A stretch of DNA of 36,295 nucleotides from Streptococcus thoraltensis DSM 12221 (GTDB lineage: Bacteria; Bacillota; Bacilli; Lactobacillales; Streptococcaceae), in contig NZ_KB904629.1 of assembly GCF_000380145.1 (NCBI RefSeq), forward strand, positions 107,807 through 144,101, read 5' to 3'. Every line of letters begins with the position of its first letter. Position 1 is the stretch's first letter. A model generated the notes under the pieces. It was given only the letters and a program-made list of their open reading frames with translations. It was not told the DNA's origin and ran no database searches. The translations under genes were made by a program, and so were the position numbers. Shown in pieces: positions 23,833 through 32,609 of this stretch.

Positions 23833-23939
23833 TATCGTCGAATGAATGAACTTTCAGACAAGGAAGGGAAGAAGCGGACAGTACTTGAGTACGGCAAAAC
23901 GAAAGTAACGATGTATCAAAGTTAATTCAAAAGACTATA
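23833..23939. repeat. Element A copy, intact (107 bp), overlapping the mutarotase stop codon
   Basis: Runs from TATCGTC (23833) to GACTATA (23939), the same 107-bp length as the copy at 2321, with the uninterrupted centre GTACTTGAGTAC. Its last seven bases contain the TAG stop (minus strand, 23935-23937) of the upstream mutarotase gene. Confidence 0.82.
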
Positions 23940-24972
23940 AAACTAAACGATAAGTCGTTTGACTATGGAATTCTTCCGTAGGATCAAGACGAATGTTACC
24001 CAGTCCTAGCATATTAATAGCATTAGAAGCTTCTTGCGTTTCAATAGCGATGCCTGAATGAGACTGTAAAGGGTTATCCCAAACATCAATTGAACTCTCA
24101 ATTTTATTTAATGTATATACAATAACTACTGGTCGATCTGTAAGGATTTCCACTTTATAGTTTGTTTCAGAACAAGCTAACCTTAAAGCAACTTTCTCTT
24201 TTTGATTAAGCATGAAAGGGTGATCAATACCGTTCATCAGAACTAATTGTGGAGTCTCAACCAATAATGAATCTTGTAATAAATGTGGAGTTCTAAAATC
24301 AAAAGGTGTTCGTTTCATATACTTTTCATTACCGACAGGAATTCCGTCTGCTTCTAGTGGTAGAAAATAATCAGCATTCACAAAAAACTCATGATTAAGC
24401 ACAGGAGCGGAATTATTACCATTTAAATTAAAGTAAACATGATTAGTTGGATTAAAAATAGTCATTTTATCCGTTGTAGCTTTATATGTTACTGTCCATT
24501 CATTTTGATTATTAAATGAATGAATAACAGTAATCGTAACATCTCCTGGATAGCTTGAGCCTTTTTCCTCATCTACATAGGAAAAGATAATATCAATTTG
24601 ATTTTCGCTTTTTACAATTTCAAAATCAAATCTGTTGAAATTGTAACCGTTTTGACCTCTATTAAAATAATTTATCCCCTCATTACAATCTAAAATATGA
24701 TGATTACCATCCAGGACAAACTCTCCGTCAGCAATACAATCTGCTACTCTTTCGATAGTTCCACCAAAAAAATATGGAGATTCAAAAACTTCAGTTGCAT
24801 TACGATATCCCAAAATGATTTGTTCAAAACGTCCCTCTTTTAAAACTCCCCAGCTATTGATTCGAGCACCCAAATCTGAGAAACCAATTTGTACCCCTTG
24901 ATCATTTGTAATAAGAATTTCAACATAGGATTCCTCATTATAAATTCCAAAAGGAAGCATATCTACTCTCAT
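23935..24972 (-). CDS. xylM: Aldose 1-epimerase family protein (probable xylose/xyloside mutarotase)
   Basis: A 345-residue galactose-mutarotase-fold protein. Candidate catalytic residues are H178 in NPTNHVYFNL, D250 in NGIDHPF and the base E311 in GIAIETQEAS. Two other usual GalM positions differ: the GRxANR motif reads ERVADC (residues 75-80), and the conserved LHGG histidine is replaced in FNRGQNGY. This suggests an altered sugar site rather than classical glucose/galactose mutarotase. It ends the xylose operon after the xylosidase, matching the mutarotase (XylM) in the Lactococcus lactis xylose cluster; the symbol is given on that basis only. The start at 24972 has AAAGGA upstream. The stop codon TAG is contributed by the end of a 107-bp repeat, so the natural C-terminus may have been a little different. 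Confidence 0.75.
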   Translation of the reverse strand: MRVDMLPFGIYNEESYVEILITNDQGVQIGFSDLGARINSWGVLKEGRFEQIILGYRNATEVFESPYFFGGTIERVADCIADGEFVLDGNHHILDCNEGINYFNRGQNGYNFNRFDFEIVKSENQIDIIFSYVDEEKGSSYPGDVTITVIHSFNNQNEWTVTYKATTDKMTIFNPTNHVYFNLNGNNSAPVLNHEFFVNADYFLPLEADGIPVGNEKYMKRTPFDFRTPHLLQDSLLVETPQLVLMNGIDHPFMLNQKEKVALRLACSETNYKVEILTDRPVVIVYTLNKIESSIDVWDNPLQSHSGIAIETQEASNAINMLGLGNIRLDPTEEFHSQTTYRLVL

Positions 24973-25078
24973 GGCAAAATCCTTTCTTCCTTGATAATGT
25001 TAGAGACAACCTTCTCATAATTACAATTATTTATTGAATCAGAAAATTACTTACACTAAAACAAACTTTAAATCTATA

Positions 25079-26758
25079 TTAGTCAAATCTAGATTCACTA
25101 GCTTCCCATGTATAATTTCCATCTAAGGTCAGCCTATCTCCTAATTCTTTGTAAGTAAATTCATAGAATTCTGCTTTCTCTTCATAACCTGAATAATCTA
25201 CTGCTGCTAAACCAACAAATGCTCCTGTAAAGAAACCACCATAAGATTGTACAACATAATCATCTGATAAAATTGCTGCATCTAGGGTAACAGGAATTTC
25301 GTTAAACTCTGTTCCATCAAAACTATATTCATAAGTATAAGTTTTTTTACGAACTTTTGTTCTAAACCAGACAAACTCCGCTCCTTCAGGAATTTTGATT
25401 GCATCATCTTTTAAATAAGATGTGTAGGTTCCTCTATTATTTTCTGCTACTTCAATGACTGGACCATTGATTTCATTCCAAGTAATAAAAACAAAGCTCC
25501 AATGTTTATCGTTATAATAATGAGTCAGACCTGCCATTTGTTGATAATTAAATGGTGTAAATTTCACTTTTACTTGTGCATCGAAGTAAAAGGCTTGCCA
25601 ACGTCTAGCAATCAATGAAAGATTATGTGTATTGGCCAAAGAACCTCTGCCAATCAAAGTTAAACGTCCACTACCAGTTTCTCCCATTTCTTCTGTAAAC
25701 GGCACACGTAATGTATTCCAATCCAATTCCAATACTGAACTAGTAAAATTATCCTCTTGACTATGATGTCTTTGAACTTCTGTGGTAGTACCATCTTTAG
25801 GTGGTTCTACAAAAGTCCTACCTCCATGTCCACCTTCAATACGAGGCCATCCTTCATCATCCCAATAAACTTTTTGAATAGATGTTTCTCGACCTAAGGT
25901 AGACCATCCTCTAGGATCATAAGCAGATTCACCTTCATGGTTCCAAGGACGAGCACACAATGAAGCATAATACCACTCACCTGATGGCGTTGAAACTAAG
26001 GCACCATGACCTTGTTTCTGAATATAACTATCAAGCGTATCTACATTGGTAAGGAATACTTCACCTGGATCTGTCTCAAAACTATTAGTATCAAGAGTTT
26101 TCGATCGAGCAACCACTTCTTGATGAGTAAATACTGTTCCACCTTGGGCCGCAAATAGATAATAGTATTCATCAATTTTATACAAATGTGGTCCTTCAAC
26201 CAAGCCAACTGGAGTCCCTTCGTAAATAGTACGAGCAGTTTCTGGTTTTAATTTCATTGTATTTGTATCAAACTCTGTTAAGGTAATACCATCAAACGGA
26301 TGATGGTACTCACGGTGATCCCAAGTTTGCTGTACTAAGTATTTGCGGCCATCGTCATCGTGAAATAAAGAAGCGTCAAAACCAACACCATTTAATTTAA
26401 TTGGGTCTGACCATGGTCCTTTAATATCAGTAGCGGTGGTCAAATAGTTGGTCATGTCTTTAAAGGCACCTTCTGTTACTTTGACATCAGTATAAACTAG
26501 CCAAAATTTTCCATCTGCATAGGATAAATCTGGTGCCCAAATACCTCCTGAGGAAGGATTTCCTTTCATATTCAATAATGTCGTTGTTGATAAAGGACTA
26601 GGTAATAATTTCCAATTAATCAAGTCTTTTGATTCATGTAATCTAACTCCTGGAAACCATTCAAAAGTTGAATTTGCAATATAATACGTATCATCTACTC
26701 TAATAATACTTGGATCAGCGTTAAAGCCTGGTAGCACTGGATTTTGAATAAGTGACAT
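25079..26758 (-). CDS. xynB: Intracellular beta-xylosidase, GH43 (subfamily with C-terminal beta-sandwich)
   Basis: A 559-residue glycoside hydrolase family 43 enzyme that removes xylose from xylo-oligosaccharides. The five-bladed propeller is N-terminal (about 1-320). The catalytic base is D15 in GFNADPSII, the pKa-modulating residue D128 in GVGFDASLFHDDDG, and the acid E188 in LVEGPHLYK. A C-terminal GH43_C2 beta-sandwich (about 330-559) has SLIARRWQAFYFDAQVKV and YSFDGTEF. No signal peptide is present, so it acts in the cytoplasm on oligosaccharides brought in by the symporter encoded just upstream. Length equals well-studied XynB3/SXA enzymes (about 535-560). Some relatives also remove arabinofuranose, which would link this gene to the arabinose locus. 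Confidence 0.95.
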   Translation of the reverse strand: MSLIQNPVLPGFNADPSIIRVDDTYYIANSTFEWFPGVRLHESKDLINWKLLPSPLSTTTLLNMKGNPSSGGIWAPDLSYADGKFWLVYTDVKVTEGAFKDMTNYLTTATDIKGPWSDPIKLNGVGFDASLFHDDDGRKYLVQQTWDHREYHHPFDGITLTEFDTNTMKLKPETARTIYEGTPVGLVEGPHLYKIDEYYYLFAAQGGTVFTHQEVVARSKTLDTNSFETDPGEVFLTNVDTLDSYIQKQGHGALVSTPSGEWYYASLCARPWNHEGESAYDPRGWSTLGRETSIQKVYWDDEGWPRIEGGHGGRTFVEPPKDGTTTEVQRHHSQEDNFTSSVLELDWNTLRVPFTEEMGETGSGRLTLIGRGSLANTHNLSLIARRWQAFYFDAQVKVKFTPFNYQQMAGLTHYYNDKHWSFVFITWNEINGPVIEVAENNRGTYTSYLKDDAIKIPEGAEFVWFRTKVRKKTYTYEYSFDGTEFNEIPVTLDAAILSDDYVVQSYGGFFTGAFVGLAAVDYSGYEEKAEFYEFTYKELGDRLTLDGNYTWEASESRFD

Positions 26759-26775
26759 AATACCATTTCCTCTTT

Positions 26776-28266
26776 CTATTGATGTTGAACACGTTTTTTA
26801 TCAAGTTCTTTATTAATTTCAACAATATCTTTATCTGAAATTGGGTACATTTGGATAATTACCGATGCAATAATAGCAAGTAAAATAGGGAGCCAGATAG
26901 CAGTGAAGTTAATACCTGACAAAGCTTTAGCAGTCTGTGTAGTTGCTGACTCTTTGAAACCATACGCTGCTAAGAACCATAGCGGAACTGCTCCACCAAC
27001 TGTATAGCCAACCTTGAAGAAAAGTCCCATAATAGCATTTATGATAGCAGCATTACGTTTTCCAGATTTAAGTTCTCCATAAGCAACAACCTCTGGCACA
27101 AGAGCCCACATAAATCCGGTAGCGGAGGTTAATCCCCATTGTTTAATAAAAGTAGAAACATAAGCCAACCACAAGGTATCATGCATTCCATCCAACGACC
27201 AGACATAAGTGAGTAACTCACCTACGATAAACATGCCAATAAAAAGATGGAAGAAGCCTTTTTTACCAAACATTTTCTTAATTTTCGGCCAAAATACAGG
27301 GAATGCAATACCTGGAATAGAAGCGATAAGACCAACTGCACCCATCCATTCAGAATGTTCAACAACATATTGATTGAAGAAACCATTAACTGTATTCATA
27401 AAGAACATGAATGTAAAAGCCATCATAAAGAATAAGCCTAAAATAAGCAAGGGACGATTATTTTTAAGTTCTAAAATAAGATCTGCCGCACCAACCTTGG
27501 AAGATTGTTCTGCAGTAGCTACAACACGCTCTTTTGTAAGTTTATAGCAAAGGAAGAGTGCAATAGCTCCTAACACCATATAAACAGAGTAAACATTAAA
27601 CCAAGCATTCGCAGCTGATGGGTCTGTATAATTCCCCATTTCTAGTTTTAATCCAAAAAAACCAGTTGACTTTAGACTACGCCCCTCCGGAGCAGCCATT
27701 TGCACAAACATTGGAAACAAAGTATAAACTAACAAGTTCGCTACATTAGCTAACATCATACGAGTACTTGTTAATTTATCAATAGATTCTGGATCCCTAG
27801 TCAAAGAGGCATTAAGTGATCCATATGGAATGTTAACCACTGAATACGCACAATCAAGAATAAAGTATACAACAAAAACAAATGGAACAGATCCTTTTAA
27901 AGCTGGAATTGGAGCGAATAGTAAAGCGGCTAAAATAACCAGAGGAATTCCTCCTCTAATTAACCAGGGACGATATTTACCAGCTTTTGATGTTCTTTGG
28001 TCTACATATGTACCTACAAACGGATCCCAAAAAACGTTAAATATTCGAACAACCAAGAAGATAAATCCTGCCGTTGCTGTCCCAATAGCATCAACGGTAG
28101 TTAGATATAAGGCAAGAAATCCTCCTAAAGTACCGAATACAAGGTTTTGGGCGAAATCACCTAACCCATAACCTATCTGCTCCGCAACAGTCAACTTATG
28201 ATACTCTTCATTTTGAAGTTGAGTCATCTTAGCATCATGGTTTAATGCATTATTATTGCTACTCAT
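26776..28266 (-). CDS. GPH-family xyloside/xylo-oligosaccharide symporter (XynP/XylP type)
   Basis: A 496-residue glycoside-pentoside-hexuronide:cation symporter with twelve hydrophobic helices. Family landmarks are IGYGLGDFAQNLVFG in helix 1, WDPFVGTYVDQRTSKAGKYRPW in the loop 2-3 region (with the conserved D and R residues), and IPYGSLNASLTRDPES. The C-terminal helices include TGFMWALVPEVVAYGE. It lies 17 bp upstream of the xylosidase gene on the same transcript, so unsubstituted or short xylo-oligosaccharides are the likely cargo, driven by a cation gradient. Free xylose uptake by it or by the arabinose ABC importer is possible. The closest named relatives are XynP of Bacillus, XylP of Lactobacillus pentosus and XynT of L. 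lactis. Confidence 0.88.
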   Translation of the reverse strand: MSSNNNALNHDAKMTQLQNEEYHKLTVAEQIGYGLGDFAQNLVFGTLGGFLALYLTTVDAIGTATAGFIFLVVRIFNVFWDPFVGTYVDQRTSKAGKYRPWLIRGGIPLVILAALLFAPIPALKGSVPFVFVVYFILDCAYSVVNIPYGSLNASLTRDPESIDKLTSTRMMLANVANLLVYTLFPMFVQMAAPEGRSLKSTGFFGLKLEMGNYTDPSAANAWFNVYSVYMVLGAIALFLCYKLTKERVVATAEQSSKVGAADLILELKNNRPLLILGLFFMMAFTFMFFMNTVNGFFNQYVVEHSEWMGAVGLIASIPGIAFPVFWPKIKKMFGKKGFFHLFIGMFIVGELLTYVWSLDGMHDTLWLAYVSTFIKQWGLTSATGFMWALVPEVVAYGELKSGKRNAAIINAIMGLFFKVGYTVGGAVPLWFLAAYGFKESATTQTAKALSGINFTAIWLPILLAIIASVIIQMYPISDKDIVEINKELDKKRVQHQ

Positions 28267-28329
28267 TAAAGTACTCCTTATATTAATAATTGATTATCTG
28301 TTTAATAAAAATTCATCTTTGAATATTTG

Positions 28330-29832
28330 TCAGGATTCATTAAAATCAACTAGCTGATGTGATAAATCTGCTGTTGCTTGGTATGATTTTTTCCAAATAG
28401 CATAAATTTTATTATATTTTTTAACATTTTCTGGCTTTGGTACAAATGTTGCTTCTTTATAATGGACAAATGCCTCTGTCACTTCTTCAAGAGTATCAAA
28501 CAATTGGCAACCATATGCTGCTAGCATGCAAGCACCTAGCCCCGGTCCTTGCTCAATAGTCAAACAAACCATTTCTGCATCAAAAATATCAGCTTGCATT
28601 TGTAAAATATCTGGATTTTGAGCTCCACCACCAATTGAAAGTAATTGTTTAAATTTCTTTCCTTTAGTAGACTCCATGATATCTTTAGAATCTCGTAAAG
28701 AGAAAATAATACCTTCTAAAACAGCTCTTGAAAAATGTTTTCGTTCATGTCGCACGGAAATTCCAAGAAAGCTTCCTCTGATTTGGGAATCAAAATGTGG
28801 TGTTCTCTCACCAACAATATAAGGCGTAAATAATAATCCTTCTGAACCTGGTTCTACAGTGTAGACTTCAGAGAGTAACTCATTAAAATGTTGACCTTTC
28901 CCAAAAGTCTCCTTGTACCAATTAAGAGAATTTCCAGCTGCTAAAGTAACCCCCATTGAATAAAAGGCATTTGGCACTGTATGATTAAAGAAATGCAGTC
29001 TACCTTCATAATCGGCTATTTGGGATTCATATGCTGAAACAACACCTGAAGTCCCTATTGAAACCAAACCAACATTTTCATTGATTAAACCAACTCCTAG
29101 AGCTGCTACTGCATTATCTGCACCGCCAGCAAAAACTTTAACTTCTTGTTTTAAACCAAATTTTTCAGCAATATCAGCTTTCACAACTCCTGTCTGATCT
29201 GTAGATTCCAATAAGTCCGGAAGAATATTCATATCTATATGAAAGGTATTCGCTATTTTTTCAGACCATATTTTTTTTTCAATATCCAATAGTAGTGTCC
29301 CAGCTGCATCAGAATATTCAGTATAAACATTTCCCGTCAACCAAAGACTTAAGTAGTCTTTAGGTAGCATAATTTTGTTTACCTGCCCCCATACATTAGG
29401 TTCATTTTCTTGTAACCATAAAATTTTAGGTAACGTAAAACCTTCCAGTGCGATGTTTTTAGTTATTTTAAATAATTGATCTCCCAATTTTTGATTAATA
29501 GTTTGGCACTGTTTAGTAGTTCTAACATCATTCCATAAAATAGCTGGATATACCGGCTTATTATTAGAATCTAATACAACAAGCGAGTGCATTTGCCCAG
29601 AAAAACTTATTCCTACTAATTCTTTTCCAAAATCAGATACTTCGATCGACAAATTTGTTAAAACCGTTTCTAAAGCAACTACCCAATATTCTGGATGTTG
29701 TTCTGAATACCCCTGTTTAGGAGTATCAATTTTATATTCAGCAGATTTAGTGACGATAAGTTTGCCACTATCATCCATCAATACTCCTTTTAAGCTAGAG
29801 GTTCCCAAATCAATTCCTAATACATAAGACAT
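28330..29832 (-). CDS. xylB: Xylulokinase
   Basis: A 500-residue FGGY kinase that phosphorylates D-xylulose to D-xylulose 5-phosphate. The N-terminal ATP loop YVLGIDLGTSSLKGVLMD is followed by YSEQHPEYW, GQMHSLVVLD and PAILWNDVRT, which form the substrate site typical of XylB. The catalytic Asp is in FAGGADNAVAALGVG. SIGGGAQNP and QGPGLGACMLAAYG close the nucleotide site. The ATG at 29832 has GGGAGGA upstream and starts in the expected place; the 13 codons before it in frame overlap the xylA-xylB spacer. It is the second gene of the operon, separated from xylA by 54 bp that contain a hairpin. Confidence 0.95.
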   Translation of the reverse strand: MSYVLGIDLGTSSLKGVLMDDSGKLIVTKSAEYKIDTPKQGYSEQHPEYWVVALETVLTNLSIEVSDFGKELVGISFSGQMHSLVVLDSNNKPVYPAILWNDVRTTKQCQTINQKLGDQLFKITKNIALEGFTLPKILWLQENEPNVWGQVNKIMLPKDYLSLWLTGNVYTEYSDAAGTLLLDIEKKIWSEKIANTFHIDMNILPDLLESTDQTGVVKADIAEKFGLKQEVKVFAGGADNAVAALGVGLINENVGLVSIGTSGVVSAYESQIADYEGRLHFFNHTVPNAFYSMGVTLAAGNSLNWYKETFGKGQHFNELLSEVYTVEPGSEGLLFTPYIVGERTPHFDSQIRGSFLGISVRHERKHFSRAVLEGIIFSLRDSKDIMESTKGKKFKQLLSIGGGAQNPDILQMQADIFDAEMVCLTIEQGPGLGACMLAAYGCQLFDTLEEVTEAFVHYKEATFVPKPENVKKYNKIYAIWKKSYQATADLSHQLVDFNES

Positions 29833-29840
29833 TCTATTCC

Positions 29841-29875
29841 TCCCAAAAATAAAGGTGTAGAACTTCCACACACCT
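29841..29875 (-). terminator. Intercistronic attenuator-like hairpin between xylA and xylB
   Basis: On the minus strand AGGTGT pairs with ACACCT around an 11-nt loop, followed by TTATTTTT. The 6-bp stem is weak, so it would lower rather than block reading into xylB, giving more isomerase than kinase. Confidence 0.5.
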
Positions 29876-29886
29876 AATCTTAGTGA

Positions 29887-31194
29887 TTAAACGAGGTAAT
29901 CATTCAATTTTGATTTGACTAATTCAATATGACTAGATTCTAATTTTGGATTATCATGTTTAAGGGCATATTCTGTCAAGCTTTCAAAGTCTTCTTTATC
30001 TGCAACGATGCTTGCACCAATACCTTCTTTGTAGCTTGCATAACGTTTATCTTTGATATCTTCAAAGAAACGATCTTCTCTCAATTTAGCTGCCGCTTTA
30101 AGTCCACGTGCAAAGGTATCCATACCAGCAATGTGTGCTAGAATAAGATCTTCCATTTCAAATGAAGAACGACGAACTTTGGCATCAAAGTTAATTCCGC
30201 CAGGTGTCAAACCTCCATTTTTTAGAATTTCAAGCATTGCAAAAGTTGTATCATAGATGTTTGTTGGAAATTCATCAGTATCCCAACCAAGTAATAAATC
30301 TCCTTGGTTAGCATCAATTGATCCAAGTGAATCAAAATCACGTGCTACGTTTAATTCATGTTCGAAAGTGTGCCCTGCAAGTGTTGCATGGTTGGCTTCA
30401 AGGTTAAGTTTGAAATCTCCTTCAAGACCATGTTTCAAAATAAATGACATTGTTGTTGCCGCATCAAAATCGTATTGGTGTTTTGAAGGTTCTTTGGGTT
30501 TTGGTTCAATCAAGAACTGAGGTTTGTGACCAATTTTTTCACCGTAAGCAATAGCCATTTTGAAGAGACGAGCAATGTTATCTTGTTCAAATTTCATCTC
30601 TGTATTGAGAAGAGTTTCATAACCTTCCCGTCCTCCCCAGAAGACATAGTTTTCACCACCAAGTTTTTTAGAAAGATCTAAACCTTTTTTTACTTGAGCA
30701 GCTGCATACGCAAATACTTCCGCGTTATTTGAAGAAGCAGCACCATTATTGAAACGTGGGTGTGAAAACATATTTGCTGTATTCCAAAGAAGTTTTTTTC
30801 CTGTTTCTTCCATTTTTTCTTTGATGTGGTCAGTAATTTCATCAAGATTTGCAAAAAATTCTTCTAGTGAGTCTCCAGCAGGTGCGATATCTACATCGTG
30901 GAAACAGAAATAATCAACATCTAATTTTTCAAGAATTTCAAAGAAAGCATCTACACGATTATGAGCTGTTGCCATAGGAGTTTCACCGATCCAATTACGT
31001 TCATTAACGGGTGAACCAAACGGATCTGATCCATCTTGAGTCATTGTGTGCCAGTAAGCAAGCGCAAAACGAAGATGTTCACGCATAGTTTTTCCCTCAA
31101 CAACTTCTTCAGGATTATAGTGACGGAAAGCAAAATCGTTTGTTGATTCCTTGCCTTCAAAAATTACTTTTTCTACTTGTGGAAAATATGACAT
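29887..31194 (-). CDS. xylA: Xylose isomerase
   Basis: The 435-residue class II xylose isomerase interconverts D-xylose and D-xylulose with two divalent metals. Catalytic H99 and D102 lie in FCFHDVDIAP. The E230-P-K232-P-K-E motif supplies a metal ligand and the catalytic lysine. Further ligands are in LEANHATLAGHTFEHEL and SIDANQGDLLLGWDTDEFP. VFWGGREGYE is the second signature. Length fits the long (class II) type found in Firmicutes and Bacteroides. First gene of the operon; GAGGA precedes the ATG by about 7 bp. Its promoter has consensus boxes, a cre site and a XylR palindrome downstream of the start of transcription. Confidence 0.98.
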   Translation of the reverse strand: MSYFPQVEKVIFEGKESTNDFAFRHYNPEEVVEGKTMREHLRFALAYWHTMTQDGSDPFGSPVNERNWIGETPMATAHNRVDAFFEILEKLDVDYFCFHDVDIAPAGDSLEEFFANLDEITDHIKEKMEETGKKLLWNTANMFSHPRFNNGAASSNNAEVFAYAAAQVKKGLDLSKKLGGENYVFWGGREGYETLLNTEMKFEQDNIARLFKMAIAYGEKIGHKPQFLIEPKPKEPSKHQYDFDAATTMSFILKHGLEGDFKLNLEANHATLAGHTFEHELNVARDFDSLGSIDANQGDLLLGWDTDEFPTNIYDTTFAMLEILKNGGLTPGGINFDAKVRRSSFEMEDLILAHIAGMDTFARGLKAAAKLREDRFFEDIKDKRYASYKEGIGASIVADKEDFESLTEYALKHDNPKLESSHIELVKSKLNDYLV

Positions 31195-31224
31195 GCTAGT
31201 GTCCTCCTTAAAAATTTGCTTTTT

Positions 31225-31247
31225 GTTAGTTTGTATATTAAACTAAC
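31225..31247. promoter_or_regulatory. xyl operator (XylR palindrome)
   Basis: GTTAGTTT and AAACTAAC flank a 7-bp centre, a perfect 8-bp inverted repeat. It matches the Bacillus xylO pattern (TTAGTTT...AAACTAA). It lies just downstream of the xylA start of transcription and before the xylA ribosome site, where a bound repressor would block elongation or initiation. Confidence 0.85.
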
Positions 31248-31257
31248 TTATGAAGAT

Positions 31258-31296
31258 AGTATAGCTCCATAAAAAAAGTTTGTCAAGCGCTTTCAA
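31258..31296 (-). promoter_or_regulatory. xylA promoter with overlapping cre
   Basis: Minus-strand -35 TTGACA (31281-31286), a 17-bp spacer and -10 TATACT (31258-31263). The 15-mer TTGAAAGCGCTTGAC (31282-31296, 13 of 15 with cre) covers the -35, which predicts CcpA repression. Confidence 0.8.
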
Positions 31297-31302
31297 TGTT
31301 TT

Positions 31303-31331
31303 TTGACATTTTTTTTCATTTCATCTAAAAT
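31303..31331 (+). promoter_or_regulatory. xylR promoter
   Basis: -35 TTGACA (31303-31308), a 17-bp spacer and -10 TAAAAT (31326-31331). Transcription should start near 31338, after the ATG at 31334. This supports the ATG at 31352 as the true xylR start. Confidence 0.65.
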
Positions 31332-31351
31332 TAATGCATAGTGAGGTTTAT

Positions 31352-32509
31352 ATGATACAGGATAAATACGTTATTCGTCAGCAAAATGAAAGTATAGTAT
31401 TAAAAACTATTATTGAAAATAGAACTATTTCACGAGCTGAAATCGCTAATCAAGTTGGTTTAAATAAAGCATCCGTTTCTTCTATTGTCAATGATTTATT
31501 AGATAAGCAAATCATTCTTGAGACCGGAATAGGTTCATCAGGTAATTCTGGAGGAAGAAAACCGATTTCTCTAGAATTTAATCCAGCATCCGGGATGACT
31601 CTTGCTCTAGATATCGGTTACAACTATGTTAACTATGCCCTAGCTTATCTAGATGGTACTTTTTTTATTCAGGAAAAATTAGAAACTTCCATAACTAAAC
31701 ATAACTGTATTCCACATATTATCGAAATCGTGAATAACCTTATTCAAAAAATGCCTAAGACACATCATGGAATCATTGGAATGACCATAGCGATTCACGG
31801 AATTGTGGATCACAACCATATCGTTTTCACTCCATCTTATAACTTAGATCAATTGGATCTGTACCTACAACTAACCAATTATTTCGAGTTCCCTATTTTT
31901 TTAGAAAACGAAGCCAATTTAACAGCGCTTGGCGAATTTACTTTCTTCCAAAGTATTGATAATATCATTAGTATTAGCATCCATAGTGGTATAGGTGCTG
32001 GTATCATTCAAAATAAAAAATTACTACACGGAGCCCATTCACAAGCTGGTGAAATGGGACACACAATTCTTTATCCAAATGGAAAACTTTGCTCTTGTGG
32101 TAATCATGGATGTCTTGAAAAATATGCTTCTAATAGGGCAATATACGAATCTTTTAGTCAACATTTTGGTTTAGAAAAAGCAAATTCAGACAATATTGTT
32201 GACGCAATATCGAATAATGATCATTACACTACAGAATTACTTAATGCTAAAACAAAAGAATTAGCTGTAGGTATTAATAACTTAGCTTTGTTATATGATA
32301 CTCAACTGATTATTGTGAATAGCTCAATATTTTTGAAACTCCCTCAATTCTTAGAACCCTTAAAAAGCGCTTTAAATAGCAAATTCACTCGGGAAATAGA
32401 TATTATAATTAGTGAATCTGGTGATAACGCAACACTGTACGGTGGTGTCGCACTATCAGTTGCAAGTTTTTTAAATATTGAGTCTGTTCAATTTGCTAAA
32501 ATAAGATGA
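31352..32509 (+). CDS. xylR: Xylose operon repressor XylR (ROK family)
   Basis: A 385-residue ROK-family repressor. An N-terminal winged helix (about 5-60, TISRAEIANQVGLNKASVSS) precedes a ROK sugar-binding fold with LALDIGYNYVNYALAYLDG, NEANLTALGEF and GIGAGIIQNKKLLHG. The zinc site is H237 in EMGHT plus C247, C249 and C254 in CSCGNHGCLE. Xylose is the expected inducer. It is divergent from xylA, and the palindrome at 31225-31247 in the shared region is the expected target. GTGAGG lies 6 bp before the ATG at 31352; the upstream in-frame ATG at 31334 falls at or before the predicted transcript start. L. lactis uses an AraC-type XylR, so regulation here follows the Bacillus model. Confidence 0.93.
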   Translation: MIQDKYVIRQQNESIVLKTIIENRTISRAEIANQVGLNKASVSSIVNDLLDKQIILETGIGSSGNSGGRKPISLEFNPASGMTLALDIGYNYVNYALAYLDGTFFIQEKLETSITKHNCIPHIIEIVNNLIQKMPKTHHGIIGMTIAIHGIVDHNHIVFTPSYNLDQLDLYLQLTNYFEFPIFLENEANLTALGEFTFFQSIDNIISISIHSGIGAGIIQNKKLLHGAHSQAGEMGHTILYPNGKLCSCGNHGCLEKYASNRAIYESFSQHFGLEKANSDNIVDAISNNDHYTTELLNAKTKELAVGINNLALLYDTQLIIVNSSIFLKLPQFLEPLKSALNSKFTREIDIIISESGDNATLYGGVALSVASFLNIESVQFAKIR

Positions 32510-32530
32510 TATCTCCAACATCAAAATTAT

Positions 32531-32562
32531 AAAAGAGGTTTCTCCCAGGAGAGGCCTTTTTT
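32531..32562 (+). terminator. xylR terminator
   Basis: The G/A-rich arm AAAGAGGTTTCTCC pairs with GGAGAGGCCTTTT (several G-U pairs) and is followed by TTTTTT. It begins 21 bp after the xylR stop. Confidence 0.7.
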
Positions 32563-32593
32563 CGCCCATCTATTCCCAAATTTTCTGAAAATT

Positions 32594-32602
32594 TGTTATA
32601 AT
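32594..32602 (+). promoter_or_regulatory. dapH promoter, extended -10 type
   Basis: TGTTATAAT (TGn extension at 32594, -10 TATAAT at 32597-32602). The -35 position (TTCCCA near 32573) is poor, as is usual for extended -10 promoters. The predicted start near 32609 gives a leader of about 150 nt. Confidence 0.7.
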
Positions 32603-32609
32603 ATATACC

